Origin: Amycolatopsis camponoti
Lineage (GTDB): Bacteria > Actinomycetota > Actinomycetes > Mycobacteriales > Pseudonocardiaceae
Reading direction: 5' to 3'
DNA: 64,000 nt
NCBI RefSeq assembly: GCF_902497555.1
Contig: NZ_CABVGP010000001.1
Location: 3,824,501-3,888,500 of the forward strand
This document shows positions 34,659-43,800 of the stretch, one piece after another. The notes beneath the pieces are model-generated. The model was given only the letters and a program-made list of their open reading frames with translations, ran no database searches and was not told the DNA's origin. Position 1 is the stretch's first letter; every line of letters starts with the position of its first letter. Both the position numbers and the translations under genes were made by a program.

Positions 34659-35279
34659 TCAGGCACTCACCCCGGTCAGCGCGAAGAACTCCTGTCGCGT
34701 CTTGGGTTCCTCGCGCAGCAGCCCGTGCAGGGACGACGTGACGGTGAGCGCGCCGATCGCCCGCACCCCGCGCAGCGACATGCACAGGTGCTCGGCTTCG
34801 ATCACGACGCCGACGCCCTTCGGCGCCAGGTGCTCCTGCAGCCAGTCCGCGACCTGCTTGGTCAGCCGCTCCTGCACCTGCAGGTCGCGCGCGAACATCT
34901 CGACGACGCGGGCGAGCTTCGACAGGCCGAGGATCCGCTCGCCGGGGAGGTAGCCCACGTGCGCGACGCCGCGGAAGGGCAGCAGGTGGTGCTCGCACAA
35001 CGACTGCACCGGGATGCTCTTGGCCAGCACGAGCTCGTCGTAGCCCTCGTCGTTCGGGAACGTCGTCAGCTGGAAGTCGCGCGGCTGCAGCATCTCCGCG
35101 TAGGCGTGGGCGACCCGCCGCGGCGTGTCGCCCAGGTGCTCGGACGACGGGTCCTTCCCCAGCGCCCGCAGCAGGTCGGCGACCGCGCGTTCCGCCGCCG
35201 GCAGGTCCATGGCGTCGCGGTCGTGGACGACACCCAGGTGCCGCAGCGGCACCGGTTCACGGACGGGATCGACGGTCAC
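34659..35279 (-). CDS. folE: GTP cyclohydrolase I
   Basis: 206 residues, GTG start with AAGGAGG 7 bases upstream. Zinc ligands C95, H98 (SLCEHHLLPF) and C166 (EHLCMSLRGVR) and the core KLARVVEMFARDLQVQERLT are intact. The enzyme converts GTP to dihydroneopterin triphosphate for folate or pterin/deazapurine synthesis. It is not in a fol operon; instead it is divergent from a Cys-containing regulator and shares with it an inverted repeat, so it may be a conditionally expressed second copy. Confidence 0.92.
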   Translation of the reverse strand: MTVDPVREPVPLRHLGVVHDRDAMDLPAAERAVADLLRALGKDPSSEHLGDTPRRVAHAYAEMLQPRDFQLTTFPNDEGYDELVLAKSIPVQSLCEHHLLPFRGVAHVGYLPGERILGLSKLARVVEMFARDLQVQERLTKQVADWLQEHLAPKGVGVVIEAEHLCMSLRGVRAIGALTVTSSLHGLLREEPKTRQEFFALTGVSA

Positions 35280-35290
35280 GGAAGCCTCCT

Positions 35291-35357
35291 TCTAAAACCA
35301 AGACGAGCCGACGTTAGAAGCCCTCCGAGGTTTTCGTCAACGGTTGTGTGTTTTAGA
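35291..35357. promoter_or_regulatory. Divergent folE/regulator promoter region with TCTAAAAC inverted repeats
   Basis: TCTAAAAC (35291-35298) and its complement GTTTTAGA (35350-35357) flank the spacer between folE and the regulator gene, one near each start. On the minus strand TTGACG (35333-35338 region) and TCTAAC form a -35/-10 pair for folE at 16-bp spacing. The symmetric repeats are candidate operators for the adjacent regulator. Confidence 0.6.
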
Positions 35358-35365
35358 GTGCTCGG

Positions 35366-36022
35366 ATGCACAAGTCCCAGGCCGGCGCGCTCGCCGCGGT
35401 CGCGGCGCTCGACGAGCCGACGCGCCGGCGGCTGTACGAGTACGTCGTCCGGCGCCCGGAACCGGTGAGCCGCGACGACGTCGCTTCGGCTCTCGCCGTG
35501 CCGCGGGCGACCGTCGCCTTCCACCTGGACCGGCTGGTGGAGGAGCGGCTCCTGGTCGTCGAGTACGAGCGCCGCTCCGGCCGCACCGGGCCGGGCGCGG
35601 GCCGCCCGGCGAAGCTCTACCGCCGCTCCGACCGGCAGGTCAGCGTCTCGGTGCCCGAGCGGCACTACGAGCTGGCCGGCGAGCTCCTGGCGTCCGCCGT
35701 CGAGGAGGCCGACGCGACCGGCGGCCCGGCGCGCGAAATCCTGGCGCGGCGCGCCCGCGAGCACGGGGCCGAGGTGGCCGCCGGTGCCGCGGACGTCGTC
35801 GCCACGCTCGAGGAGCACGGGTTCGAGCCGCGCGTCGAAGGCGACGGGGTGCTGCTCGGCAACTGCCCGTTCCAGCGGCTGGCCCGGTCGCACCCGCGGC
35901 TGGTCTGCGAGATGAGCCTGGGGCTGGTCGAAGGCATGCTCGCCGGCGCGGGTGAGCACCGGCTGCGCGCCGGCCTCGATCCGCGGCCCGGCTCCTGCTG
36001 CGTGCGCCTCGCGCCCGCCTGA
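35366..36022 (+). CDS. HTH regulator with C-terminal Cys set (COG2345/SufR-like)
   Basis: 218 residues from ATG 35366, no Shine-Dalgarno, perhaps leaderless. The winged helix (EPTRRRLYEYVVRRPEPVSRDDVASAL, ATVAFHLDRLVEERLL) is followed by a ligand domain ending in GNCPFQRLA, LVCEMSLGLVEGML and GSCCVRLAP. This Cys arrangement resembles SufR-type regulators that bind an Fe-S cluster. It is divergent from folE with TCTAAAAC inverted repeats between them, so it probably regulates itself and folE. Fe-S binding is inferred. Confidence 0.83.
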   Translation: MHKSQAGALAAVAALDEPTRRRLYEYVVRRPEPVSRDDVASALAVPRATVAFHLDRLVEERLLVVEYERRSGRTGPGAGRPAKLYRRSDRQVSVSVPERHYELAGELLASAVEEADATGGPAREILARRAREHGAEVAAGAADVVATLEEHGFEPRVEGDGVLLGNCPFQRLARSHPRLVCEMSLGLVEGMLAGAGEHRLRAGLDPRPGSCCVRLAPA

Positions 36023-36067
36023 GCGAGGTGTTCGCGGGGGAACTGCTCGAGCCGGCGGCTTTCGCTT

Positions 36068-36796
36068 CTACCGGGGGAGGAACGGGAGGACGAAGAGGAA
36101 GGCGCCGAAGCCGACGAGGGCCGCCGAGGCGACGCGGTGGAGGTGGCGCCCGCGCAGTTTTCGCGCGAGGCGGGTGCCGAGCAGCGTGCCGGCGCCGGCC
36201 AGGACGCCGAGGACGCTGCCGAGTCCGAAGTGGACGGAGCCCTGTGCCGCGTAGCCGAGCGTCGCGAAGCCCACGAGCGGGAGCTGGATCAGCTGCCCGG
36301 CCGCGATCGTCGTCAGCGCGGGCACGCCGAGCGCGAGCAGCACCGGGACGAGCAGCACCGGCCCGCCCGTGCCGGTCAGCGCCGAGCCGAACCCGACGAC
36401 CGCCCCGACCGCGACCGCGGCGGGCGCGGGCAGTTCGCGTGCTTCGCGGGGCCGTGCCCAGAGGTTGAAGGCGCCGGAGCCGGCGGTCACGGTGGCGAGG
36501 AACAGCCAGAGGACGGTCGCCGGGACGACGCCGTTGACGAGCGCGCCGGCCGCCGCGGCCGGTGCCGCGCCGAGGGTGAGCCGGCCGCCGAAGCGCCACG
36601 GCATGGCCTGGTGGCGCGCGTAGGCGGTGGTGCCGACGATCCCGGTGAAGAGGAAGCACCAGCTGCTGGTGCCCGCCGCGGTGTGGATGTCGAGCCCGGC
36701 GAGCCAGGTGAGCGCGGGCGGCAGGAGGACGCCGCCGATGCCGATCATGCCGATGAAGACACCGACCGGTACCGCGAGGAGCAGGACGGCCACCAC
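36068..36796 (-). CDS. TauE/SafE (DUF81) family membrane transporter
   Basis: 242 residues, GTG start. About eight membrane helices in two repeats; each repeat has the family glycine motif (GMIGIGGVLLPPAL near the start, GFGSALTGTGGPVLLVPVLLAL in the second half). Members export or import sulfite, sulfoacetate or related anions. No sulfur-metabolism gene is adjacent. Confidence 0.87.
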   Translation of the reverse strand: MVAVLLLAVPVGVFIGMIGIGGVLLPPALTWLAGLDIHTAAGTSSWCFLFTGIVGTTAYARHQAMPWRFGGRLTLGAAPAAAAGALVNGVVPATVLWLFLATVTAGSGAFNLWARPREARELPAPAAVAVGAVVGFGSALTGTGGPVLLVPVLLALGVPALTTIAAGQLIQLPLVGFATLGYAAQGSVHFGLGSVLGVLAGAGTLLGTRLARKLRGRHLHRVASAALVGFGAFLFVLPFLPR

Positions 36797-36817
36797 GGAC
36801 TCGACCGTAGCCGGTGG

Positions 36818-36849
36818 CCGGCCGGCACCCCGCTCCGGGCGCCGGCCGG
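36818..36849 (-). terminator. Hairpin after the CU044_5270-like gene
   Basis: A 9-bp GC stem (CCGGCCGGC and complement) with a 14-nt loop starts 5 bp past the stop at 36854 on the minus strand; weak terminator candidate. Confidence 0.5.
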
Positions 36850-36853
36850 TTCG

Positions 36854-37981
36854 CTACTTGGCCGGAACCTCGCCGATACGACCGGTGACCGCGGTCGTGA
36901 TCGCGCTCGCGCCGAGCTCCGTGCCCGGCTTGATCCACTGCTCGTCCGGCTCCGCGCCCGCGATCGAGCGCTCGCCGACGAACTGGCCCGTCACCGGGTC
37001 GATGATCAGCTGGCGGATCTCGTGGCGGTCGTCGAGGCCGAGGGCGACGCCCGTGCGGCCGTCGAGGTTCGTCTCCGCGGCCAGGATCGTCATGCCCGGG
37101 ATCTTCGCCAGCGCCCGGTACCACTGCGCCCGCAGGCCGGCCGGCATCTGCCCGGCGCGCAGGATCTCGATGCCGAAGTGGAACATCGCGCTGGGCGTCG
37201 AGCCGCGGCCCGCCGTCAGCGCCCGCAGCTTCGCGTACAGCGCGGCCGGGTCGTGCGGCAGCGTCGCGTAGAACGCCGGGCTGTCCCAGTCCGCCGGGTC
37301 GTCGCACTTCTTCGCCGGCTTCGACTTCGGGAAGAAGTCGCCGCAGCGGCCCTGCCACTGCCCCTGGTCGGTGTCCGTGATGTCCGGCTCCGGCGACTGG
37401 GACCGCGGCTGCGAACCGCCGAGGAACTTCCCGGTGTTCAGGATCTTGCGGTTCTCCTGCCAGACGTCGTGCGCGTCGGCGGGGATCCAGAGGTCGATCT
37501 GCTGCTCCCACAGGTACGTGTAGCCGGTCGCGTCCCCGGTCTGGACGCCGCGCCCGACCCACGTGTGCTCGCCGACGTACCGGAACTGCCCGGGACCGAC
37601 GGGCTGGTCGACCGCGCCGACGCTGAGGTCGGCCGCCCGGTTCAGCACCTGCACCGCCGACATCAGCTTGATGTCGGGCCAGTTCGCGGTCGGGTTCCGG
37701 CTCGGGCCCGGGGTCGCGCTCGCGAGGGGGGACGGGCCGGCGGGCCCGGCGGTGGGCCCGGACGAACCGGTCTGGACGACGACGACCGTCACCGCGACCA
37801 CCCCGGCCACGGCGGCGGCGACCGGCAGGGCGAACCGGCGGGTCCGCCTCGGCCGCAGCGGGACGACGGTCGATCCGGCGTCCAGTTCGGCCATCAGCCT
37901 CGCGCGGGCCGCGGACAGGTCGGCGGGTGCCGTGCGGGCGTCGCGGTGGAGCAGCTCGAGGGTTTCGTCGAGCTCAGGCAT
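36854..37981 (-). CDS. CU044_5270-like membrane protein, partner of ECF sigma factor
   Basis: 375 residues. A cytoplasmic N terminus (1-50, ELDETLELLHRDARTAP) and one membrane helix (about 52-69) precede a Pro/Ser linker and an extracellular domain that contains LYAKLRALTAG, LAKIPGMTI and IDPVTGQFVGE. This layout is found in actinobacterial proteins encoded next to ECF sigma genes and probably acts as an anti-sigma or signal-sensing partner. Its start overlaps the sigma stop by 8 bp. A Cys pair in the exported part (GRCGDFF, KKCDDP) may be disulfide bonded. Confidence 0.8.
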   Translation of the reverse strand: MPELDETLELLHRDARTAPADLSAARARLMAELDAGSTVVPLRPRRTRRFALPVAAAVAGVVAVTVVVVQTGSSGPTAGPAGPSPLASATPGPSRNPTANWPDIKLMSAVQVLNRAADLSVGAVDQPVGPGQFRYVGEHTWVGRGVQTGDATGYTYLWEQQIDLWIPADAHDVWQENRKILNTGKFLGGSQPRSQSPEPDITDTDQGQWQGRCGDFFPKSKPAKKCDDPADWDSPAFYATLPHDPAALYAKLRALTAGRGSTPSAMFHFGIEILRAGQMPAGLRAQWYRALAKIPGMTILAAETNLDGRTGVALGLDDRHEIRQLIIDPVTGQFVGERSIAGAEPDEQWIKPGTELGASAITTAVTGRIGEVPAK

Positions 37982-38546
37982 GGGGGTTCTCCTCGGTGGG
38001 GACGAGCTGGGCCTGGAGGCGGTGGCGGACGCGGTGCAGGCGCGAGCGGACCGTGCTGGCGGGCACGCCGAGCGCTTCGGCGACTTCGGCGGGTTCGAGC
38101 CCGGCCCAGGACGTGAGCAGCAGGACGTCCCGATCCTCTTCGGACAGCGCGGCGAGCGCGCCGGCGAGGAGGCGCAGGCGTGCGGCTGCGTCGACCCGGC
38201 CGGCCACCGCGGTGTCGTGGTTCTCTTCCGGGCGCTCTTCGGCGCCGGCCCGCGCCGTCAGCTGGAACCCGCGCACCTCGTGCCGCACGTGGTTGCGCAG
38301 CAGGTTGGTCGCGATCCCGTAGAGCCAGCCGCGGATCGGGGCCTTCTCGGGGTCGTAGCTGGCGCGTCTGCGCAGCGCGACGACGAACGTCTCCGCCACG
38401 AGGTCGTCGGCGGTGTGCGCGCCCACCCGGCCCGCGAGGTATCCGCGCAGGGGATGGGCGTACTCGTCGAAGAGCCGCGAGAAGACCTCTTTCGGATCCC
38501 GCGCGGCGAGGTCGGGCCGGTCGAGCCGTTCCACGATTCTGGTCAC
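37974..38546 (-). CDS. ECF RNA polymerase sigma factor
   Basis: 190 residues from GTG 38546, the first plausible start before DPKEVFSRLFDEYAHPLRGYLAGRVG (region 2.1). Region 2 continues with DDLVAETFVVALRRRASYDP and IRGWLYGIATNLLRNHVRH; region 4 has LSEEDRDVLLLTSWAGLEPAEVAEALGVPASTVRSRLHRVRHRL. It is of the SigE/SigM-like actinobacterial group. Overlap with the membrane-protein gene shows co-expression. Confidence 0.87.
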   Translation of the reverse strand: MTRIVERLDRPDLAARDPKEVFSRLFDEYAHPLRGYLAGRVGAHTADDLVAETFVVALRRRASYDPEKAPIRGWLYGIATNLLRNHVRHEVRGFQLTARAGAEERPEENHDTAVAGRVDAAARLRLLAGALAALSEEDRDVLLLTSWAGLEPAEVAEALGVPASTVRSRLHRVRHRLQAQLVPTEENPHA

Positions 38547-38663
38547 GGTACTGGTTGTCGCGACCCGCCGCTCGCGTCCCCGATCGCCCGGCCGGATGAG
38601 ACGCAGGCCACATCCGGGCCCTTCCGGCCGAACAGGACCGGGGGCTGCGGACAAGAGCCGGGT

Positions 38664-39548
38664 ATGCACAGGGGAAACGCGATGCTGCTGGCCGGGACCT
38701 GCGCCGGGGCGGTGGTGGCGATGCTCGTCGTGGCCTCGGCGGTCCGGCCGCCGGGCCCCGCGGCGGCGGCCGGACCGGCACTCGCGACCGCACCGTCGTA
38801 CACCACGAGCGTGGCCACGACGGCGACTTCGGCGCCGCCGGAGACCTCGGCGAAGCGGCAGCCGGTGCCCGACGGCGCCTCGCTGGCGAAGCTGGTGCCC
38901 GGCAAGCTCAGCGTGCTGGTCCACGACCGCGAGAACGACCAGGACATCGTGTCCTACCGCCCGGACGCGACCTACACGTCCGCGTCGCTGGTCAAGCTGT
39001 TCATCGCGCTGGAAGCGCTGCGGCGGGGCGAGCCCGCCGACGAAGTCGCGGAGATGCTTTCGCGCAGCGACGACGACGTCGCGAGCCGGCTGTGGATGAA
39101 GCTCGGCGGCCCGGCGATCGTGACGTCGTGGGCGAAGCGGATCGGCTTGCGGTCGACGAGCCCGCCCGCCGACGCCGCGCACTGGGGCAGCACCCTCGTG
39201 ACCGCCGCCGACCTCGTCCGCACCTACCGGTACCTGATGGACGAGGCCGGCGCGGGCACCCGGCAGATCGTCCTGCGCGCCCTCGACGGCGCCACCGAAC
39301 ACGGCGCGGACGGCTTCGACCAGTACTTCGGCATCCCGGACGCGGTCGAGGGCGCCGACTGGGCGGTGAAGCAGGGCTGGTCCTGCTGCGACCCGGGCCG
39401 CAACCTGCACACCAGCGGGCTCGTCGGCGGGCGCCGCTACATCGTCGTCGTGCTGACCGCCCAGCCCGCCGCCACGTCCTGGGCGAAGGCGTCGCAGAAC
39501 GTCACCGCGGTCGTGAAAGCGCTCTCCGGCCCGCTGGGCCGGCCCTGA
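38664..39548 (+). CDS. Exported serine hydrolase, beta-lactamase-like
   Basis: 294 residues from ATG 38664; ATG 38682 is an alternative with AGGGGAAA upstream. A signal or anchor helix (about 8-30) and a Thr/Ala/Pro linker precede a penicillin-binding fold. The SxxK motif is in SASLVKLF, the second motif appears as SRSDDD in place of SDN, and the KTG strand reads KQG (WAVKQGWSC). The altered second and third motifs argue against a typical beta-lactamase; it may be a peptidase-like or inactive member. It is divergent from the ECF sigma gene. Confidence 0.72.
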   Translation: MHRGNAMLLAGTCAGAVVAMLVVASAVRPPGPAAAAGPALATAPSYTTSVATTATSAPPETSAKRQPVPDGASLAKLVPGKLSVLVHDRENDQDIVSYRPDATYTSASLVKLFIALEALRRGEPADEVAEMLSRSDDDVASRLWMKLGGPAIVTSWAKRIGLRSTSPPADAAHWGSTLVTAADLVRTYRYLMDEAGAGTRQIVLRALDGATEHGADGFDQYFGIPDAVEGADWAVKQGWSCCDPGRNLHTSGLVGGRRYIVVVLTAQPAATSWAKASQNVTAVVKALSGPLGRP

Positions 39549-39631
39549 CGCGCCCGGCGTCCGCCGGGAACGGCCCGTTCGGCGGTACGGTCTCGTCGGT
39601 GGTGACGCAGCACGAGGTGGAGGGGGCCAGG

Positions 39632-40675
39632 GTGGTGGACCGGGCGAAGCCGGGGGAGCAGGCCAGGACGGCGGCACCGGGACCGCGGCAGCCCAGCCTC
39701 GCCGACGTCGCCGGCATGGCCGGGGTGTCGCACATGACCGTTTCGCGCGTGGTGAACGAGAGCGGGCCGGTGCGCCCGGAGACCCGGGAGCGGGTCCTCG
39801 CCGCCGTGCACAAGCTCGGGTACCGGCCCAACACCGCCGCGCGGACGCTGGTGACCGGCCGGTCGGGCACCCTCGGCGTGGTGGCGCTGGAGTCGAACCT
39901 CTACGGGCCGGCGAGCACGCTGTACGGCATCGAGAACGCGGCGCGCGAAGCCGGCTACGGCGTCGCGATCTGCAGCGTCACGCGGCCCGGCCGGACCTCG
40001 ATCGGCGACGCGGTGGAGAGCCTGCGGCGCCAGGCGGTCGAGGGGATCGTCGTCATCGCGCCGCACGTCACGGCCGGCCGCGCGCTGGCCGCGGTGCCCG
40101 GCGACATCCCGGTGGTGGCCGTCGGCGGTGGCGAGTCGGCGCCGGTGCCGGTGATCTCGGTCGACCAGTACGACGGCGCCCGCCGCGCCACCGAGCACCT
40201 CTTGGCGCTGGGGCACCGGACGGTCTGGCACGTCGCCGGGCCGGAGGACTGGCTGGAGGCCCGCGACCGTGAACGCGGCTGGCGCGAGACCCTGGAGCGG
40301 CGTGGCTTGCGGGTGCCGGCGGTCGTGCGCGGCGACTGGAGCCCGCGGTCGGGCTACGAGGCGGGCCGGTCACTGGTCGGCAAGCGCGGGCTGAAGGCGG
40401 TGTTCTCGGCCAACGACCAGATGGCGCTGGGCGTGCTGCGCGCGTTCACCGAGGCGGGGATCCGGGTGCCGGAGGACGTCCACGTCGCCGGCTTCGACGA
40501 CGTCCCGGAGGCGGCGTACTTCAACCCGCCGCTGACGACGGTCCGCCAGGACTTCATCGAGGTCGGCCGGAAGACCTTCGGTCTCCTCGAGGACCGAATG
40601 GCGGGCGGCGACGTGCGGACGCGGCACCTCGTGCCGGCCGAGCTGATCGTGCGGGAGAGCACCGGCCCGCGCTGA
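39632..40675 (+). CDS. LacI family regulator (paralog 1)
   Basis: 347 residues from GTG 39632, with GGAGGGGG upstream. LacI helix-turn-helix SLADVAGMAGVSHMTVSRVV and hinge helix RPNTAARTLVTGRS; periplasmic-binding-like effector domain with SVDQYDGARRATEHL and GFDDVPEAAYFNPPLTTV. It is about four-fifths identical by eye to the LacI gene at 59573. The downstream GH35 gene carries a GTTAGCGCTAAC operator, its probable target. No such operator is seen upstream of this copy. Confidence 0.9.
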   Translation: MVDRAKPGEQARTAAPGPRQPSLADVAGMAGVSHMTVSRVVNESGPVRPETRERVLAAVHKLGYRPNTAARTLVTGRSGTLGVVALESNLYGPASTLYGIENAAREAGYGVAICSVTRPGRTSIGDAVESLRRQAVEGIVVIAPHVTAGRALAAVPGDIPVVAVGGGESAPVPVISVDQYDGARRATEHLLALGHRTVWHVAGPEDWLEARDRERGWRETLERRGLRVPAVVRGDWSPRSGYEAGRSLVGKRGLKAVFSANDQMALGVLRAFTEAGIRVPEDVHVAGFDDVPEAAYFNPPLTTVRQDFIEVGRKTFGLLEDRMAGGDVRTRHLVPAELIVRESTGPR

Positions 40676-40715
40676 TGTCCGGTGGATGACCCGTTCGAGA
40701 CAGCGGACCTGGACA

Positions 40716-40727
40716 GTTAGCGCTAAC
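40716..40727 (+). promoter_or_regulatory. LacI-type operator upstream of the GH35 gene
   Basis: GTTAGCGCTAAC is a perfect 12-bp palindrome with the CG centre typical of LacI-family operators. Near-identical copies precede the second LacI gene (59494-59505) and the YtfQ-like gene (60657-60668). Confidence 0.8.
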
Positions 40728-40828
40728 ACTACCTCGGCACTGATCCATCTCGGTGTTGCATCTTGACCGCTTCTGTGTGGTTGCCAAAGGATCGTGTTCG
40801 GTTCAGTGCCGTTCCAGGAGGTCCCCGC

Positions 40829-43800
40829 ATGCGTGCTTCGTTCCGGGCCTTGCTCGTCGCCCTGCTCGCCCTGGTCGGCGTGGTCGTCCCGCAGGCCACC
40901 GCGGCGCCGGTGCGGGCGGGACACACCGTCACCTACGACGGCTACTCATTCCTGGTCGACGGCAACCGGACCTATCTGTGGTCGGGGGAGTTCCACTCCT
41001 ACCGCCTCCCGAGCCCCGACCTCTGGCTCGACATCTTCCAGAAGATGAAGGCCGCCGGGTTCAACTCGACGTCGCTCTACTTCGACTGGGGCTACCACTC
41101 GCCGCGTCCGGGCGTCTACGACTTCACCGGCGTCCGCGACCTCGACAAGCTCCTCGACGTGGCCCAGCAGGCCGGGCTCTACGTCATCGCGCGGCCCGGG
41201 CCGTACATCAACGCCGAGGTCGACGGCGGCGGCTTCCCGACCTGGCTGTCCACCACCCCCGGCCACACCCGCAGCGCCGACCCCGTCTACCTGAAGTACT
41301 CCGACGAGTGGCAGACGCAGATCGACCGGATCATCGCGCGTCACCAGCTGACGAACGGCACCGGCAGCGTGCTCGCCTACCAGGTCGAGAACGAGTACTA
41401 CAACGGCAACGCCGACGGCCGCGCGTACATGAAGCACCTCGAGGACAAGGCCCGCGCCGACGGCATCACGGTTCCCTTGGTGGGCAACAACAACGGCACC
41501 TTCAACGCCGGTGAGGCCGCGCTCGACGTCGATGCCGCCGACTCCTACCCGCAGGGCTTCGACTGCTCCAACCCCACGCGCTGGAACGGCGTCCCCGACA
41601 TCAGCTACGACCACGTGCCCGGCAAGCCGCTGATCACCGCCGAATTCCAAGGCGGCGCCTTCGACCCGTGGGGCGGCCCGGGCTACGAGAAGTGCGCGCA
41701 GCTGATCAACGACCAGTTCGCGAACGTCTTCTACAAGCAGAACATCGCGGTCGGCGCGACCGGCCAGAGCTTCTACATGCTGCACGGCGGCACGTCGTGG
41801 GGCTGGAGCGCGATCCCGCAGAACTACACGTCCTACGACTACGGCGCGGCGATCACCGAAGGCCGCCAGTTCGACCCGAAGTACAACGAGGACAAGCTGA
41901 TCGGCTACTTCACGCAGTCGGTCGCCCCGCTGACCAAGACCGACGGGCTTGCCTCGGCGCCCCTGACCGACCCGGCGCTGACCGACACCGCCCGGATCAA
42001 CCCGGACACCCGCACGCAGTTCCACACCCTGCGCCACACCGATTCGACGTCCACCGCCACGAACACCACGAGCCTCGCGCTCGACCTCGCCGCGCACGCC
42101 GGCTACACCTACGACGACCGCGCCGCCGAGGTCGGCTACACCGGCACCTGGAGCCACGTGGGGCCGGAGGTGAACTACACCGGCGGCGACTACCAGCACA
42201 CCGAGTCGTTCTCGGAGGTCACTGGCGACGACGTCAGCATCCCCTTCACCGGGACCGGAATCCGCTGGGTGACCTCGAAGGACCCGAGCCACGGCATCGC
42301 CGACGTCTACCTCGACGACGCGAAGGTCAGTACCGTCGACCTCTACGCGACGAGCAAGCAGAACCAGGTCACCGGCTACGAGGTCCGCGGCCTGCCCGCC
42401 GGCGCGCACACGCTCAAGATCGTCGTCACCGGGCAGAAGAACACGAACGCGACCGGGCCGTTCGTCGTCGTGGACGCCGTCGACCTGCTGTCGGGCAGCA
42501 GCGACTACTACCCGGTCGTCCCGCAGCAGCCCGGCACCGGGATCACGCTGAACGGCCGTCAGTCGAAGATCGTCGTCGCCGGGTACGACCTCGGGCAGAC
42601 CCGGATGCAGTATTCGACGTCGGAGGTCATGACGAACGCGGCCATCGGCGGCCGTGACGTCGCCGTCCTCTACGGAGACAAGGGCGGGCCGGGCGAAACC
42701 GTCTTGCGGTTCGCGAAGCAACCGTCCGTGCAGGTGCTCGGCGGCAGCGCGACGTCCACTTGGGACGCCGCTCGTGGCGACCTACGGCTGAACTACACCC
42801 ACGACGGCCTGGCGCGCGTGCTCGTCACCGCACCCGGACAGCGGCCGCTGCTCCTCTTGCTCGCGGATAAGGCGACGGCGGCGACCTTCTGGCGCCAGGA
42901 CACCGCGGCGGGCCCGGTGCTGGTCCGCGGAACGCACCTGGTGCGGACCGCGGCCGACGACCACGGGACCCTGGCCTTGACCGGTGATATCGGCACCGAC
43001 GGTGCCTTCGAGGTCTTCAGCGCCGCGAAGTCGTTGTCGTGGAAAGGATCCCGGGTCGCGACCCAGCCGACGTCGAGTGGCAGCCTCACCGCCACCGCAC
43101 CGACGGCCAAGGCCGTGACGCTGCCCGCGCTGAGCGGGTGGAAGCACCAGCAGGAGTCCCCGGAGAGCCAGCCCGGCTTCGACGACTCGGCGTGGCCGGT
43201 GGCCGACAAGGACACGTCGAACAGCTCGACGGCGCTCGGCACGAAACCGGTGCTCTTCGCCGACGACTACGGCTTCCACACCGGCAACACGTGGTACCGC
43301 GGCCGGTTCGCGAGCGACGGCAAGCAGACCGGGATCACGCTGTCGAGCCAGAGCGGCGGCCCGGCCGGCGCGTTCTCGGCGTGGCTCAACGGCGTCTTCC
43401 TCGGCAGCTCGACCGATCCGCAGCACACATTCGGCTTCCCGGCCGGTTCGGTGCGTCCGGGCGACAACGAGATTTCCGTGCTGACCGTGAACATGGGCCA
43501 CGAAGAGGACTACGGCGCGAACAACGGGAACAAGGCCGCACGCGGGCTCACCTCCGCGCGGCTGACCGGGTCGCCGCTGACGTCGGTGACCTGGCGGCTG
43601 CAGGGCGTCCGCGGCGGCGAGACCGGCCTCGACCCGGTCCGTGGCCCGCTCAACACCGGCGGGCTGTACGGCGAGCGGGCGGGCTGGTCGCTGCCCGGCT
43701 TCCCCGACGGGCGCTGGACCTCGACGACGCTGCCGGCGAAGGACACCACGCCGGGCGTGTCCTGGTATCGCACCACCGCGGATCTCGACCTGCCGCGCGG

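Noticed and set aside
36137..38116. Long plus-strand open frame opposite TauE, the membrane protein and the ECF sigma gene
   Set aside because: Composition is typical of an antisense shadow (Arg/Gly/Ala-rich), and the minus-strand genes have clear families.
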